This document shows, piece by piece, positions 34,709-47,310 of a DNA stretch of 64,000 bases; position 1 is the first letter of the stretch, and the number at the start of each line of letters is the position of its first letter. The translations under genes were made by a program, and so were the position numbers. This stretch comes from Cliona cf. orientalis (lineage: Eukaryota > Porifera > Demospongiae > Clionaida > Clionaidae). Where the stretch lies: NCBI GenBank assembly GCA_963930775.1, contig OZ005694.1, positions 744,001-808,000 of the forward strand, given 5' to 3'. Under the pieces are notes generated by a model. It worked only from the letters and a program-made list of their open reading frames with translations. It did not search any database and was not told where the DNA came from.

Positions 34709-36491
34709 GAGGGGTCCATGATGTTTTACAACTGCATTATCAGCAGATTTTAGCTTTAATTGTGATTATGCATTCTTGTGGTTGAACAAGTCTAGACACA
34801 CCTCCAGCAGTATCAAAATGTGACAGCTGTATCAAGCACTACCTAGCTACAAGTGTGCATTTAGCTACAAGCAAGCAAGAAACTGTCAAAGAAGCACAGG
34901 TATGCAATGAATCCATGAAGACATAGCTAGCACTATAGAATACAAGTTAATACCGAATGTGTAGGCTAAACGGAGCAAAATCATAGTTTCAGTATTGAAT
35001 CTATGCTGAAATGTTGTGACGTTAAGAGAGGGGGGAGGGTGGGGGTAAAAATGTTAACATCATAATGACATTAATTTTTCCACAAGGACTTTGGACAAGG
35101 CCCCTAACAACAATGACTGCTATCAGGCTGCAGGAGTACGAATGAGTATCGCTTTTGTCACCCTAATGTTTAAGGACTACAGTATAACTATTTATAGAAT
35201 CTCCCCCAGCAGGTGTATTGACTACAGAGCAAGAGTGTGATTACACTGATACATGTGCCGACCTCACTAACTATCGTGGCTACAGAAATTGCAAAACATT
35301 GTTAAGATACACGTCATCACATAAAGGTAAATGAAATTGTGAAGCACATTGTCACGTCCTCAGTAGCTGCACAGTTATAATGGTGAATAGTAATAATTAT
35401 GATAAAAGGACATCAATAATATAGTGGGTACGCAGTCAACATTCGATGGCTCGATCATAGAGATGAATTTGACACAGTTTGAAACAAACTGTCGGAAAAG
35501 CGAGTCCTTTGTAGAGACCAAAAGCTATTACTTCCCTCCTAACCATTCTGCATCTTACTAATTAATAGATCATTATCACTACAACTCCCTTGCATAATTC
35601 CCCTGATATTAAGTATTCCTATTATTCCATTCCTGATCACCTCATGCACTGTTCAGTACTACAGTCTGTACCCTAAGCTGGAAGAGCTAGCTACCCTAAT
35701 CTACCTTCATAATCCTGGAATTATAATTATACAAAACTGAGATGAGAATAATTGACTAATTATTATACATTTCACCAGCCGATTATTCGACACTTTATCA
35801 GGTAGCTTCAACAACAAAGTTAATCACTGTTCAATAAACTCGGGCAATCGTTACTAAAACTATGCTAGCTGGAACATGAGGATGTTGCATAAAAAGTCAC
35901 CTAGTATCTGGCTTCACCATTGATCTTGCTACGTGGCAGAACTGCAATACAAATTAGTTCCCGATTAGTGCCAATTAGTGTATTATTGTATATAGTGTAC
36001 ACAGTGTATTGTAGCATGTGCAACCAGTATTGATCCATTGTAGTATTATCAGTAGGCTGCATGATCTACATGCAAGGGGGTCTGGTCACGGCTTCATCAA
36101 GCAAGGGTGCTCAACGGTACTAGGTATGATGATGTGACTGATCTTGTGAAGTGAAAAATAATGACTCTTATCACCTGCATCACTATTCAGACAATGGGCT
36201 ACAGCCTGGCTCAGTTATTTGCATGCCCATCAGGCTCCACTCTCATATCACTTCAATTGCAGAGGAAATTGTCTAGGCTATAGCGCCACCTCTCCTGCGA
36301 TGATTAACAGTTACCAACGCAGTGTAGTGGGTTGCAACCATAGCTAGCCAGTCTAGTCTCTATTAGCGCTGTTTCGATCGTCAATTGTCTTAGAAAGAAC
36401 GTAACACTAACCATCATTATATGGACTCTCAATTCTCTTACTGTTCATTTAAGTTTTGAGGGAAAAGAACCTTTACCGCTCACAAGACATA

Positions 36492-36677
36492 CTGTAAATC
36501 GCGAATATTTCGATGTTTAAATATTTTCGGATAGCATGGCTTGTGCGAAAAATAAACGCACGAAATACATGCGCAATATTAATGACAATGTGGTACAGGG
36601 TCGTTTGTCCGAAAATTATTTAACACAAAAAATTATCGCATGAAATATTTTAGACACGAAATATTCACGATTTACGG
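36492..36677. mobile_element. TA-flanked MITE (CTGTAAATCG family), copy B
   Basis: This is the duplicated partner of 4245..4430, with the same 186-bp length, same ends and TA on each side (36490..36491 and 36678..36679). Confidence 0.75.
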
Positions 36678-36854
36678 TAATATTATACATTATATTATAG
36701 AAATTTCTCCCACACACAGAGTCAAGAAGACTCAAAGGATAATACTAACATACTGAATCAGAAGTATCTACTTCCCAACATCAACGATAATACATGAATG
36801 ATAACAGAGAAAGAAAGTGCAGGGATGTAGAATGGAAGTCATTGTCACTATATT

Positions 36855-37551
36855 TACCCCGCGTGCGCGCATGCGCAGCAAGGGGTAAAGCAATCGGTTT
36901 GTCTGTTATCTGTTGTCTGTTGTCTGTCAGCACAAAAATCGGCAAATCTCAACATTTAGGCAAAAATAGGATCAATAAATGGGATAAAATGATGTAAGAC
37001 AGCGAAAAAACACCTCCTGTCTCATTCTTAACACTAGGCAATACCCAGGGAAGCTATAAATCGTGCGAGTATGTCGGACACGCCTACTTCAGACACGCCC
37101 ACCTAGTACCTCTTAAAGTCTATTGCGCATGCTCGAGCTGCTCCCTATTTCCAGGGAGTCTACTGCGCATGCTCGAGCGGCTACTTCTAGCTCAATTTGT
37201 GATCGTGGACCTCAGAAGGGAACGACAAAGTTCATGAGTAGCAAGAGATCCAGGGAAGCTACAAATCGTGCGAGTATGTCGGACACGCCCACCTACTAGG
37301 GTAGCAGTACCTCATGAAGTCTTTTGCGCATGCTTGCTCTAGGGAGTCTACTGTGCATGCTCGAGCTGCTCTACAGCATACTTCTAGCACAAAATTAATG
37401 TCCTTTGTGATCATCGATCTCAGAAGGGAACGAAAAGGTTCATGAGTAGCAAGAGATTAAACTTCAAAGAATAGCCTCGGAGGTCTCTAACAAGAGGCAT
37501 GATAGGTGATATTGCCATGGCACGCGGGGTATGTGCTCTATGAGCTCTAGT
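36855..37551 (+). mobile_element. Helentron-like non-autonomous element, copy c
   Basis: The left end TACCCCGCGTGC starts a hairpin (to AAGGGGTAAAG), followed by a TGTCTGTT-type simple repeat. Near the right end is the inverted partner GCACGCGGGGT, set back 20 bases from a terminal CTCTAG(T). So the inverted repeats are asymmetric. The interior has two tandem units of about 205 bp (37049 and 37253), each with a GCGCATGCTCGAG motif. The empty site at 4606..4608 (TATATTTCTTG) shows insertion between two T residues without a longer TSD. These traits fit Helentron-associated elements; it encodes no Rep/helicase. Confidence 0.7.
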
Positions 37552-38016
37552 TCTTGTTTGGGTTTGGGAATGCAGTCTGCTCTAGCTTTAGTCAAATACA
37601 TCAACAATGAACCCAATGAGAGCAGCTAAGTTGAATAGTTGATATCAGATGACTCAATCACAGTAATGTAATGTGGTGGCCAGCGCACACAGAGTAAATA
37701 TATCATAGATTTAGAGATCATACTGTAGATGGAATCTGGCCAACTACAGCCTATACTCACACTGTTCATAGAAACAGCACAAAGTTAGGGCTGGTGACAT
37801 GTGAATATTTTAAAGAAAATCCGTAGCAATCAGGATCCACACATGTATGTGTCCTTTTAGATTCAGCAATAGTAGATAAGGGATAAGAGTACGTGTTATA
37901 CTAGCACTACTGTGTTTCAGAAACTTGACATCACAACCTGTGTCTGTATATTGTACTACCTATGGATGATGTGGGCAGACCACATTAGCACGTGTATAGT
38001 ATAGTAGCAAACTTGA

Positions 38017-38870
38017 ACTAGAGCTCTCTCGAGCACAAAACCCTCGGCGCGCTGCACGGCATTTAAGCTAGCTACATGCTTCAACAGTTGCATGCAGAAA
38101 AGGGGGTAGCTAAAGGGCTGGGGCCAGGGCCAGACAGGATGAGGCTAATGTTATACTTGCACAGCAGTGTTATTCAAGACGGTTCAACAGCTCATAGCCG
38201 CTGAGCAACAACCCTAGCGTGTTGTATCGAACTCCACACTGTCAGTGGTGTCGACGTCAACTCGACCTTCCTCACTGTAGCCTAACCTCCAATTCTTGGG
38301 GACTTAGCTAGCTACATCTTAACTAGAAGGACTATGAAGCAAAGCCTTGGCACAAGACTGAAGTACACTGAGCAATATTGCATGTCCAATATTATTGCAA
38401 CTCACTTGGTTTCAAGCACTGTAATTCCATGCATGCATACAAGCCAGAGAGTCAAAGGGTACCACAAGAATACAGGCAGCTAAGCCGCTTAGAATTGAAA
38501 AGAAGCCGCGGGCCACGATTGTCAAAAGCTCGCTGGTGGACTGAGGGGCGGGATTGATGCAACCGCGCATGCGCTGAGGGTTATAGACGTATATACCGTA
38601 TATAGTGCGCAACCTATTTATACGTTACATCATGCTATCGCTAACTCGGGCAAAGTCAAGAAGCTTAGAATCGGCAAATGACGCCAAAACTGGCGAACAA
38701 AGCGTTTTCGGAGAAATCCACACAAATCATGAATTGGGAACGCCATAAGGAACCTTGCAACACCGCAAATTGGACTCGCAAACGAGGTATGTAGCAGCTA
38801 GCGTGGTAACAGACAGACAGACAGACAGACAAACCAACTACAGTAACCCTCGTGCATGCGCCGAGGGTTA
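38017..38870 (-). mobile_element. Helentron-like non-autonomous element, copy d
   Basis: Read on the minus strand, the element starts TAACCCTCGGCGCATGCACG, closing a hairpin with GAGGGTTA. It then has ACTGTAGTTGGTTTGTCTG with a GTCT run, and ends GAGCTCTAGT, as in copy c. The unoccupied site at 5082..5083 (CTTGAATAATTGC) shows insertion between two A residues on this strand, that is T-T in element orientation. The interior is unlike copy c, so the two share only their ends, as non-autonomous relatives do. Confidence 0.7.
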
Positions 38871-39150
38871 ATAATTGCTTCAGAAAGAACAGTGACTGGA
38901 AACTCAATTACTAATGAACAGAAGTCATATTGATGCAGATATAATTATTTGGCAGGTTACTGTGAAGCATGAAGCATAATCACTGATTGTATGCACAGAA
39001 ACCTCCGTTTAATTGGCTGACATAATTTTACTGTTGATAATATAATTATATGAAAAGCCAGTCTTAACAGGTCAAAGCTCACATGATCGTTCATCTCATA
39101 ACAGTAGCAGATAGTGGCTGAAATTGCTCATCACTGGAGCAAATCTCACT

Positions 39151-39933
39151 TTCTTGCAATATAACAGTATGCTTTTCTATGAAAATGCTGATCATCACAG
39201 AGATTCGTAAGCTATACCACTTGCAAATTATAAATCCCAATATTATTTTCCAAGTGAGATCCGCTATGAGAAAAATGAAATAAAATTTCATTTTCCAATA
39301 ATAGCTAAAATATGAAAATCTCTTAAATTTCTGTTTCTTTGACCACACAGCACTACACATGCCAGAATAAAACAGAGTAATGAATATTTTCCAAGAGGAG
39401 AGTACCACAGTATATGAAACCATGCTAAACGACCATGTCTTACAATAGACTGCTCAATGAAACCAGCCGGGCTGGGGAGAGAATGTTTAGTGGTGTAAAA
39501 TTAATCACCCACTGTTGTCTTTTGTGATCATATAAGAGTGCATGCACAAATATAATGGTCCCTTGAGATCAAACAAACTACAAACAATAGGAATTAATGA
39601 GTGCTAATTATTTGATTGTTTGTGCATATTCACACACACTATTATGTGTGAGTACTGTACTTGGACTATCAACAGATCACTAAAGCTAATACAGCTGTTT
39701 GTACATGTGAAACACAAATGCACCACAATTCACTTCATTTTTTAATACAGTATAGCTACAATATTAGCAACTTTGAAGTCTCTAGCACATGCACAATGTC
39801 ATATTATATATGTAGTAGTCATAGAGTCACAACCAAAAATATACCTGGGTCACTAGGAGTACATTTTGCAATGAAATATTGCTAACTAGTATATAATTAT
39901 GTTGAATACAAAAGTTATCACTTATGTAAAATA
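39151..39933. other. No gene; partial module R5 match
   Basis: 39690..39880 matches 7040..7210 and 47140..47310. The rest has no partner recognised in this window and no coding signal. Confidence 0.5.
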
Positions 39934-40814
39934 GCGTAAGATCTCGATTACCGGCCGACCTCGATTATCGGCTGAACGCACATCGATTATCGACCTATAT
40001 TTTACTGACATTTACGCGTTTATACGGAAAAAATTACAAAGGTGATGCGGAACCCCGTTTATGCTCGAAGAATGGATCAGAGGTTTCAGACTCGTTTGAA
40101 GATACCAGGTGGCTAGGCTTAACTTACTTCTACAATGAAAATACAAGGGAAGGAAGGGTATAGAATGGTGTTGAACCAATTTGAATGGGCGTAATATGGC
40201 GTACTGAATGGTGGCAGATCGTGAGGGCTGGAAGCTAGCTACATGGACTAATCTGATATTAGACACTTGACTTACTTTTTTCCAGATCAGAAGAAAGGAG
40301 ATAGTACTCATATGTACCCCATAAAGCATTGCCGAAGTCAATATTAGCATTTATATCATGCCATTATCAATCAAAAAATGTATTGTATACAATGCAGTAA
40401 TGATTATTCATAGCTCGTTTTCACTGTATCTCAGCAATGTTGCATAAGAACGAGCTGTTGTAATTGGTAAAGGGTAATCACACCTGCTGGTTTCAGTACT
40501 GTTGACCAGAAGTGGCAATTTTGAACAGGTAAGTGTCGACAGACAATAAAGCTCTATTTGGCCGATAATTGCTGCATTCATGCTGTATGAGCAGCCGATA
40601 ACAAATGTCCGTGGACGGTAACCGAGGCTCGACCATCGGGATTTGGAGGACGATAGCGTCGTCTCTGATTGTCGTGTTGTCTTCATCTGGATATCCTCTT
40701 GTAGAGGAGGTGAAGATCTGTCTGTAGAACTTTGAAGTAAGGTCTGAAAGTGTTCCTGCATGAGTCGACTTATGAGCCGAACTGATAACTCGGCCGATAG
40801 TTGAGGTCTTACGC
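39934..40814. mobile_element. 881-bp TIR element, GCGTAA family, member 1
   Basis: The ends are GCGTAAGATCTCGATTA and, in reverse complement, GCGTAAGACCTCAACTATC. TA lies on both sides (39932..39933 and 40815..40816). The left end carries repeated CGATTATCGGC-like motifs, reminiscent of pogo/Tigger subterminal repeats. Two minus-strand open frames (40012..40350 and 40408..40836, the second running past the element end) show no recognised domain and are not called as genes. The terminal GCGTAA is shared with 43466 and 49898. Confidence 0.7.
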
Positions 40815-41220
40815 TATGTGGCCCAGCCCATGTCAATTATCTAAATAACTGCCTAAATGCTTGAACTAGAGTAGCAGCCAAAATTTAATTTTTGATAGAG
40901 AAGACTGAACTATCAGATACAGTAGAAGGCAAAAAAACAGTGACATTTCCATCCAGTAGTGCTAGTTAAATGGTGTGATGGGTGTAGCTCACTCCCCCTC
41001 ATAATCACTGTCTCATCATACTAGCCTAGGCTTAAAATTAATGACTACTATTTTAACCTAGAAAGAATTAAATGCCGAGTACTTTGTATCTAAGGAATAA
41101 ACTAGAACTCTCTAGCACTGTATATGCTCACATACAAGCATGTGCTTCGATTTCATTCATGGCTCTTGAAAACCGGCTTCAAACTAAAACCGGCATTAAC
41201 TGTGGCATCAACACTAATCA
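40815..41220. repeat. Intergenic; partial duplicate
   Basis: 40865..41040 matches 47375..47535 (AGTAGCAGCCAAAATTTAAT landmark). No gene is seen. Confidence 0.55.
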
Positions 41221-43117
41221 TTACTTACACAGATCCATCCCAGTTAGCTACATGTTAATTATTGTTTCGCAATTGTCTTGTTAGTCCATGACCCACCTCC
41301 TCTGAGTCTCATTATCAGCCTACCATAATATTATTGTTACGTATATAGCTGATAGGTTTGGTTGCTAGGCAATGGCCAACAATTTACAATGACTGCTATT
41401 AATATATTTTTGTGGGTAGATGTGAAGGCACTAGCTAATCTAGAATTACTTTGCACTCTCTCATGCAGGCCCAGCCCATTGAATTCTGTTTCTTATGGGA
41501 AAGCGAATTAAAAATTCAGGTAGCTACCCCAAGTATCCCTGGGAAATGTACTTATTCTCATGACTAGGATCAACATTAATGTTGAAATGCTATCCCCAAT
41601 AATTAAGATGTTATAAAGATTTAGTTTTCAACTAGCTATAACTTTACTAGCATGATTAGGGACTCAGTATGTCACTAGGACTACCACAGTGTTAACTGTG
41701 TCTCAAATTTTGTTCTATACAAGCTCTATTTATGACGTAGAACTTGATTTCATGTTGATAAAATAGTATTTGATAAAATACGCATTATCTTGCTATGTGG
41801 TGCACATGTTGGTAGCAAATAATTCACATTAATTTTTGAGTGAATACTATGATATATGCATGCATGATGATGGCACATACATACATACATGCTACAACTC
41901 TGTGTGGTTGTAGTTATCAACTTTATTATCATTTTTATTTTTAAATTTTCACCTACTAGGCTCATGATGGTACGTAGCTGAAGGCACACAATAACAATGT
42001 ACTCATAATTCAGTCACAAATGCACATATTTAAATATGATATTGTCATCTATGCATGTACACACACAGAAACACTCTGACTGAGACTTTCAATACAACAG
42101 ATATGGAGAAGGTAAGATAAGATCTACGAGAATGAATTGGTGCAAAACATTATGCTAGGTTTACAAATCATATAATTACGTCAGCTAGCTGCGGAGGAAT
42201 TAACTCAGAACAGGCTATATCACGTTATTGGGCTGGTGACAGGTGACCTGGTGACAGGTGACCTAGCATATTGATCACAAAAGAAAGTCCGTATACTATT
42301 AGTGGAGTGGGATTGATGACCTACACAATGGGCTGCTTCATGGCCATAGTGGAGTTGTGACTGTCAACTTATTGCCTTTCAGGTTGTAAAAGTATGAACA
42401 GCTAGGAAACCAGAGAGATAATGAGATGTAGTTGCATGGCTGCAGTATAGGTATTCAGATGAGGGTCATAAGGAATGAATGATGAGCAACATCTATTCCA
42501 CATCCTATTCAAGGCTGCTGAGCATGCAGGCAGCTCAAATCAAAGCATCCACATTAGACTAGTCCAAACCCAACCACACATTTAAACAATTAGTGGAGTA
42601 GGATTGATGACCTACACAATGGGCTGCTTCATGCCATAGTGGAGCTGTGACTGTCAACTAATAAATTTATTGTCTTTCAGGTTGCACAGCTAGGGAGCCA
42701 GATAGATAATGAGAGATAGTTGCCATGGCTACAGAAGGTATTCAGATGAGGAATGGATGATGAGCAATATCTATTCCATATCTTGTTCAAAGCTGCTGAG
42801 TATGCAGGAAGCTCAAATCAAATTATCCACATTAGACTAGTCCAAAGCTAACCACTAAATGTACACATTGGACAAGTAATGGTGTATCTAGTCAACTTTA
42901 GCAATAGTAGTGCTGTAAACACAGTTACTAGAAGTGTTGGAATTAAAACATGAAATACTATACATCGCATGTCACAGCATGAAACTTCAAAAGCTGGTGT
43001 CAAAGGTGCAATTGATAACTGTTTTGGCCTAATTGCACCTTGTCACTAGGGCTTTAACCAATGATGCTGGCATAGTATAACCAGTAAGTTTCCCACCGAA
43101 AGGTTCTGGTGCATGGT

Positions 43118-43190
43118 AGTAGGCTCAAATCTTGCTGTAGAAGCTGACTTTCTTTCTCTCTCTTCTAACCACTCGGCCACCACTGTCGTC
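43118..43190 (-). repeat. tRNA-Ser-like SINE head, copy 3 (best preserved)
   Basis: The minus strand begins GACGACAGTGGTGGCC and continues GAGTGGTTAGAAG, an excellent A box of tRNA-Ser type. A GA-rich run replaces the anticodon arm, followed by AGATTTGAGCC as a weak B box. The tail continues into TGCACCAGAACC. It is not a functional tRNA because no anticodon stem can form. Confidence 0.55.
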
Positions 43191-43465
43191 ACTGATGGAA
43201 GTCATTTTATGCACATGACTTAGCATGTGAGATTCATTGATTCCTAATTGAATTGGAGACAACCCTAAGTAGCCATTTGAAACCGTGCCTCAAATCTTAT
43301 ACAACCAGTTGGCCCATGCAAATCTTACTGTATGTTTTCTTGCAATTGTAATACTACAACCTAACTACCAATTTGGCAAACACTGATGCATGGTTCTGTC
43401 AAGTGAGCTAGCATGTGGAGGTCGATGGCTGAAGAGTGTTTCTATCATATATTTCAGTAGCTCTA

Positions 43466-43955
43466 GCGTAAGTCATCAACTTTCGACCGCCTAAGACGTT
43501 CGGGACTGTAACTCGGGCTCTGTATATGCTCAAACAAACTCCATTCGGTAGATAATTCATTTGTCTATTAAACGACCACTTACCATGTAATACTCTTATT
43601 TCTGCAGGTCACTATGAGCAAGTATGCTAGGCCCATGATTTTTTGAACTGGCGACCGCTTCCACCTGTTGTCGACCGCCCAGTAATTTGTAACAGCGCTA
43701 ATGTCGACCGATCACCAATTTTTATAATAAATGTGCATGCAAGTAGTAGATTCTTAAAGTAATACTTTCATCATGATTATTACTCATAAATATCAAGTTT
43801 TTATATCGAGTGAAACTTTTATATACGCAGGATGCACAAAATCAATACCATCGCCATACGTTCATAGTGCATGGCAAAACGAGACCACACCCGAGACCAC
43901 CGTATAGTAGATATCGGTCGACAATAAAAGGTGGTCGACTATTAATGACTTACGC
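43466..43955. mobile_element. 490-bp TIR element, GCGTAA family, member 2
   Basis: The ends are GCGTAAGTCATCAACTTTCG and, in reverse complement, GCGTAAGTCATTAATAGTCG, with TCGACC/CGACCGCC subterminal motifs. TA lies on both sides (43464..43465 and 43956..43957). The unoccupied site near 11130 reads GTAGCTCTACTTGG. No protein is encoded. Confidence 0.8.
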
Positions 43956-44063
43956 TACCTGGCTCTGAGTATAGATGTACCGTTGGCAGACATAAATCAC
44001 CTTTATTGTTAATTCACTCCAATATTGACAGCTAATAAGAACATGAATACCGTACTTATAATA

Positions 44064-44468
44064 TAACAAGTATAAAAAACAATTGAATAAAATTGAAGGA
44101 TGAAGTAGGGATGGCAGTGCCAAAAAATACACAAACAAGATTCGTAGGGATAACATATCACATCCACTATACATCCCTACGCTTGCTTTTCTCATACACA
44201 TCTGATTCAGTATGTAATTTAAAAGTGTCACTACTATTGATATTGATCCCTGGGTATACAGTATTGATTTTCCATTCCTGCATGCATGTGCCCCAAATAT
44301 TATAATAATATTATGTGTGCCCCACGGTGCACGGCTACTCAAAAAGCAAGCGTAGGGATGTATAGTGGATGTGATATGTTATCCCTACGAATCTTGTTTG
44401 TGTATTTTTTGGCACTGCCATCCCTACTTCATCCTTCAATTTTATTCAATTGTTTTTTATACTTGTTA
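44064..44468. mobile_element. Foldback element with about 127-bp arms
   Basis: Arms 44064..44190 and 44342..44468 are near-perfect inverted repeats. They start TAACAAGTATAAAAAA and contain GGATGAAGTAGGGATGGCAG and GTGGATGTGATATGTTA-type blocks (one per strand). Single arms are scattered through the window. It lies at the left edge of a stretch absent from module R4 copy A. Confidence 0.75.
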
Positions 44469-44469
44469 C

Positions 44470-45600
44470 TGTTCTTTTTTTAGTGCCCTCAGGGCCTGGT
44501 AGTTATTAATTTTCATCAATGCCACCTAGCTGACTAATATCGTGGGGACAGAGGCTGGGCATGAGACTACATGTATACATATTAGCTACATGGCGACCGG
44601 TTTGCCTATTCCGTGATTGTTTAATATTAAAATTTAATGCATGGAATTAGCTACTTCAAACATTTTTTCTGGACCTATATAGCTACATCCAACCGTGCTC
44701 CAGCAATAAATACAATATTATTATAGGGAAGCAAGTACACCATGTTTGTATGACCTAAGCCTTTGAGTCAGGCACCTATGGTACCCCAACCATGACACCA
44801 TGAGTTCAAACTTGAATACTAGCTCCAGGCTGTACTAGAAGTGCAAATTCCAGGCAGTCTTTTGATAGCTTGCTAGGACGTCTTCTTTTGCATCACACAC
44901 TATTGAACGTGCATCAGTGGGGTTCTCGAGACAGCTCAGGTAACTAGCTGACCTGCGAATGAAGCTACGCCCCCTCGTTATCTCGATCCTGAAGCTGGCT
45001 GACTCGACCGGCAAACTTGAAAGAAGGCTGTTTAGAACCAAGTAGCGACGAAAATATTCTGTTTCAGGAGCATATTTTATAGGCCAGTAAGCTTACTGTT
45101 GGTAAGTAGCCACTATGATCGACAGTTCACTGAGCTGATCAGCTGAACGATCCGGCGAGCAGGCCGCGCCGGCGCACGCGCGCCACTTACATCGGTCACA
45201 TGACTTCACCATGGCAACAACAAATGAGCATGCGCATTATATGACAAAATGACTAATAGGACACACCCACTCGCAAAACGCGCGCTGTACACACCCACAA
45301 TTAAATCGCTATCCTGATAACACAAAACGAGCGTGCCACAGACATGCGCGCTCCAAAATGGAGTGGATTTATAAGGTGAGCGGTCATGGTAGGCTTGAGT
45401 TAGCCCAGGAAAACAGAAAGAAAGAAAGAAAGATTGACAAATGGCTATTTTTTTGAACATCTGGTTCTGGCATATACAATTGAGTTGATGGATGATCTTG
45501 ATCTTGTTAGATAGATAATTTGCTGTAGATTCTGATTTTGATGCTTAGAAAGTTCAAAAAGTTACCTGTTTTGAGATATTTGGATTTTTGTAATGTATTA
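44470..45600. other. Single-copy insert with no recognised gene
   Basis: About 1.1 kb here has no partner in the window. A GC-rich, CpG-rich patch lies at 45145..45190. The minus-strand frame at 44835..45041 (68 codons) and others are short and match no family I recognise. GAAA repeats lie near 45416..45433. Whether it is an independent insertion or part of the foldback event is unclear. Confidence 0.4.
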
Positions 45601-45796
45601 TATATATGGAGTATCCGTGCCATCCCTACTTATAGAGTCGGTACTAAGCATGAAAAGAATATAATTTCAACATTGAAAAATGCGTGCTTTTCTGCTAATG
45701 ATCGTCAATTGCTCCATATATAAACGTTATGAAAATTCGTAAAATACTAATTTATTGTGTTAAATTGGATCATGCGTTGTATTCTATTACCTACAG

Positions 45797-46120
45797 TTAG
45801 TCTCGTCCCCAGACCCCACCCCCAAAAGGAGCAAAGGGTCGGGTACACATCGAGCGCTTTTTGGGTCTTGCTGACTTGGCATGTCTGAATTCTGTCGCAC
45901 CAATCAGATTCATGCCATGTGGCTTGCATGTGATTATCGTGTGACACCGCTCGCTAGCCACCTATTGCTGCACGTGAGAGCTGATGATGCGTTGCCATGC
46001 CTAAACGATGCGTTGTCATGACGATCACATGACATGCTGCACCCTATGCGCCCCAAAAAGTGCTCGATGTGTGCCAGACCCTTTCCTCCTTTTGGGGGTG
46101 GGGTCTGGGGACGAGACTAA
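45797..46120. mobile_element. 324-bp MITE with 7-bp TSD, long TIRs
   Basis: The TIRs of about 65 bp begin TTAGTCTCGTCCCCAGACCC and have only a few mismatches. CCTACAG flanks both sides (45790..45796 and 46121..46127). The unoccupied counterpart at about 11396 reads ATTAACTATGGTATG in the same place. The 7-bp TSD equals that of the element at 8548. Superfamily unassigned, P-like a possibility. Confidence 0.8.
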
Positions 46121-46299
46121 CCTACAGTATGTATCAATTTTTTGCAAGTCACAATGGTGAAGCCAGCAGTAAATTGTACTCTTTGTACTCACTAACTGTA
46201 ACTTTATGATTATCCTGAGGATAACGCTTAATACTACCGTAGGAGTCCCACAATTATGCCCCCCCCCCCTAAACTTGAGCTCAAATTCCTGCATATGGA

Positions 46300-47310
46300 T
46301 AGTTTTGCTAGAGTGTACTAATTTGCTAGCACTATTTATTAATCCTACTCAGAAGATTCATACATGTAGCTATTATATACATCCAGTCTAAGCCTAAGAA
46401 GGAGTATGGTCAGCTATTAACAAAATACTATTCCATATTATGCAAACATTGGTATTGTAATGCAAACCCACTGTCCCATCGAACGTATCAATTGTCGCTA
46501 ATTTGTAAGCTAAATCAATGTTTCTGTATTATGAATTGAATGATAGTCGTATGATGGCATGGGAAAGCTAAATACTAATAATAACATGCATGATAACACT
46601 TAGTATGAGTCAGACAGCAATGGACAAGTTCACTGCTTTAAATCACACAACAGTGAACCAAGGATCTTCCAGAGAATCTGCTGAGACTCACAGCTTCTGG
46701 CCAGGTTACTAACATCATACCACAACCCACTCCACAGGCCAGGCTATAGTCAAGAGGACTGGAAATGGTTCAGCTAACGTAAGTAAAAAAAAAGGCTGAA
46801 GGGAACTCACATGCAGTGATAATGGGAATCAGGTTCATTCACAGCACATGGACAAAGGCAAAAGAAATAACTAGTTATTATAAGCACAATCACTACAAAT
46901 TAAGCATGCATTCATTATGTCAATACAATATAGTACACGTTGATTTATTTCCCATTATGTCAAGGCTGAGCAATAGCTTCACACTAATTATTACTGAGTG
47001 CTATAAATAATGCCTAAAGGTGGACTGGTAGCCACAACTCTGTGGCCATATCTTCCCCTCTTCCATCCACAGCTATCATTATAGCAATAATATTGTGATT
47101 AGTAAAGAGCCAAGTCATTCAGAATACTATTACTCTACTGTAGTCACAGTGGTTTGTACATGTGAAACACAAATGCAACACAATTCACCACATTTCCCAA
47201 TACAGTATTGCTATAATACTAGCAGATTTGAAGTCTCTAGCACATGAACGTATAGTAGTCATGGAGATACGACCAAAAATACACCCGGATCACTGGGAGT
47301 AGGTTTTGAG
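46300..47310. repeat. Module R5, copy 2
   Basis: 46308..46470 matches 8060..8250, and 46540..47310 matches 6440..7210. The minus-strand open stretch of copy 1 (6862..6974) has two stops here. The ankyrin exon part is absent. Confidence 0.7.

Larger units (their letters stand above)
34950..39150. repeat. Segmental duplication module R2, copy B
   Basis: This is the partner of 2690..5370, longer by two Helentron-like insertions. Apart from these, the order and content match copy A closely. Confidence 0.85.
41220..46260. repeat. Segmental duplication module R4, copy B
   Basis: This is the partner of 8920..11520, expanded by three insertions. Outside them the copies align in order, including the SINE copy. 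Confidence 0.85.

Noticed and set aside
40408-40836. 142-codon minus-strand open frame in the 881-bp TIR element
   Set aside because: It has no recognisable domain, crosses the element's end and has no partner exon. It is probably chance.
44835-45041. 68-codon minus-strand frame as a gene
   Set aside because: Short, no family match, no flanking splice or promoter signals seen.
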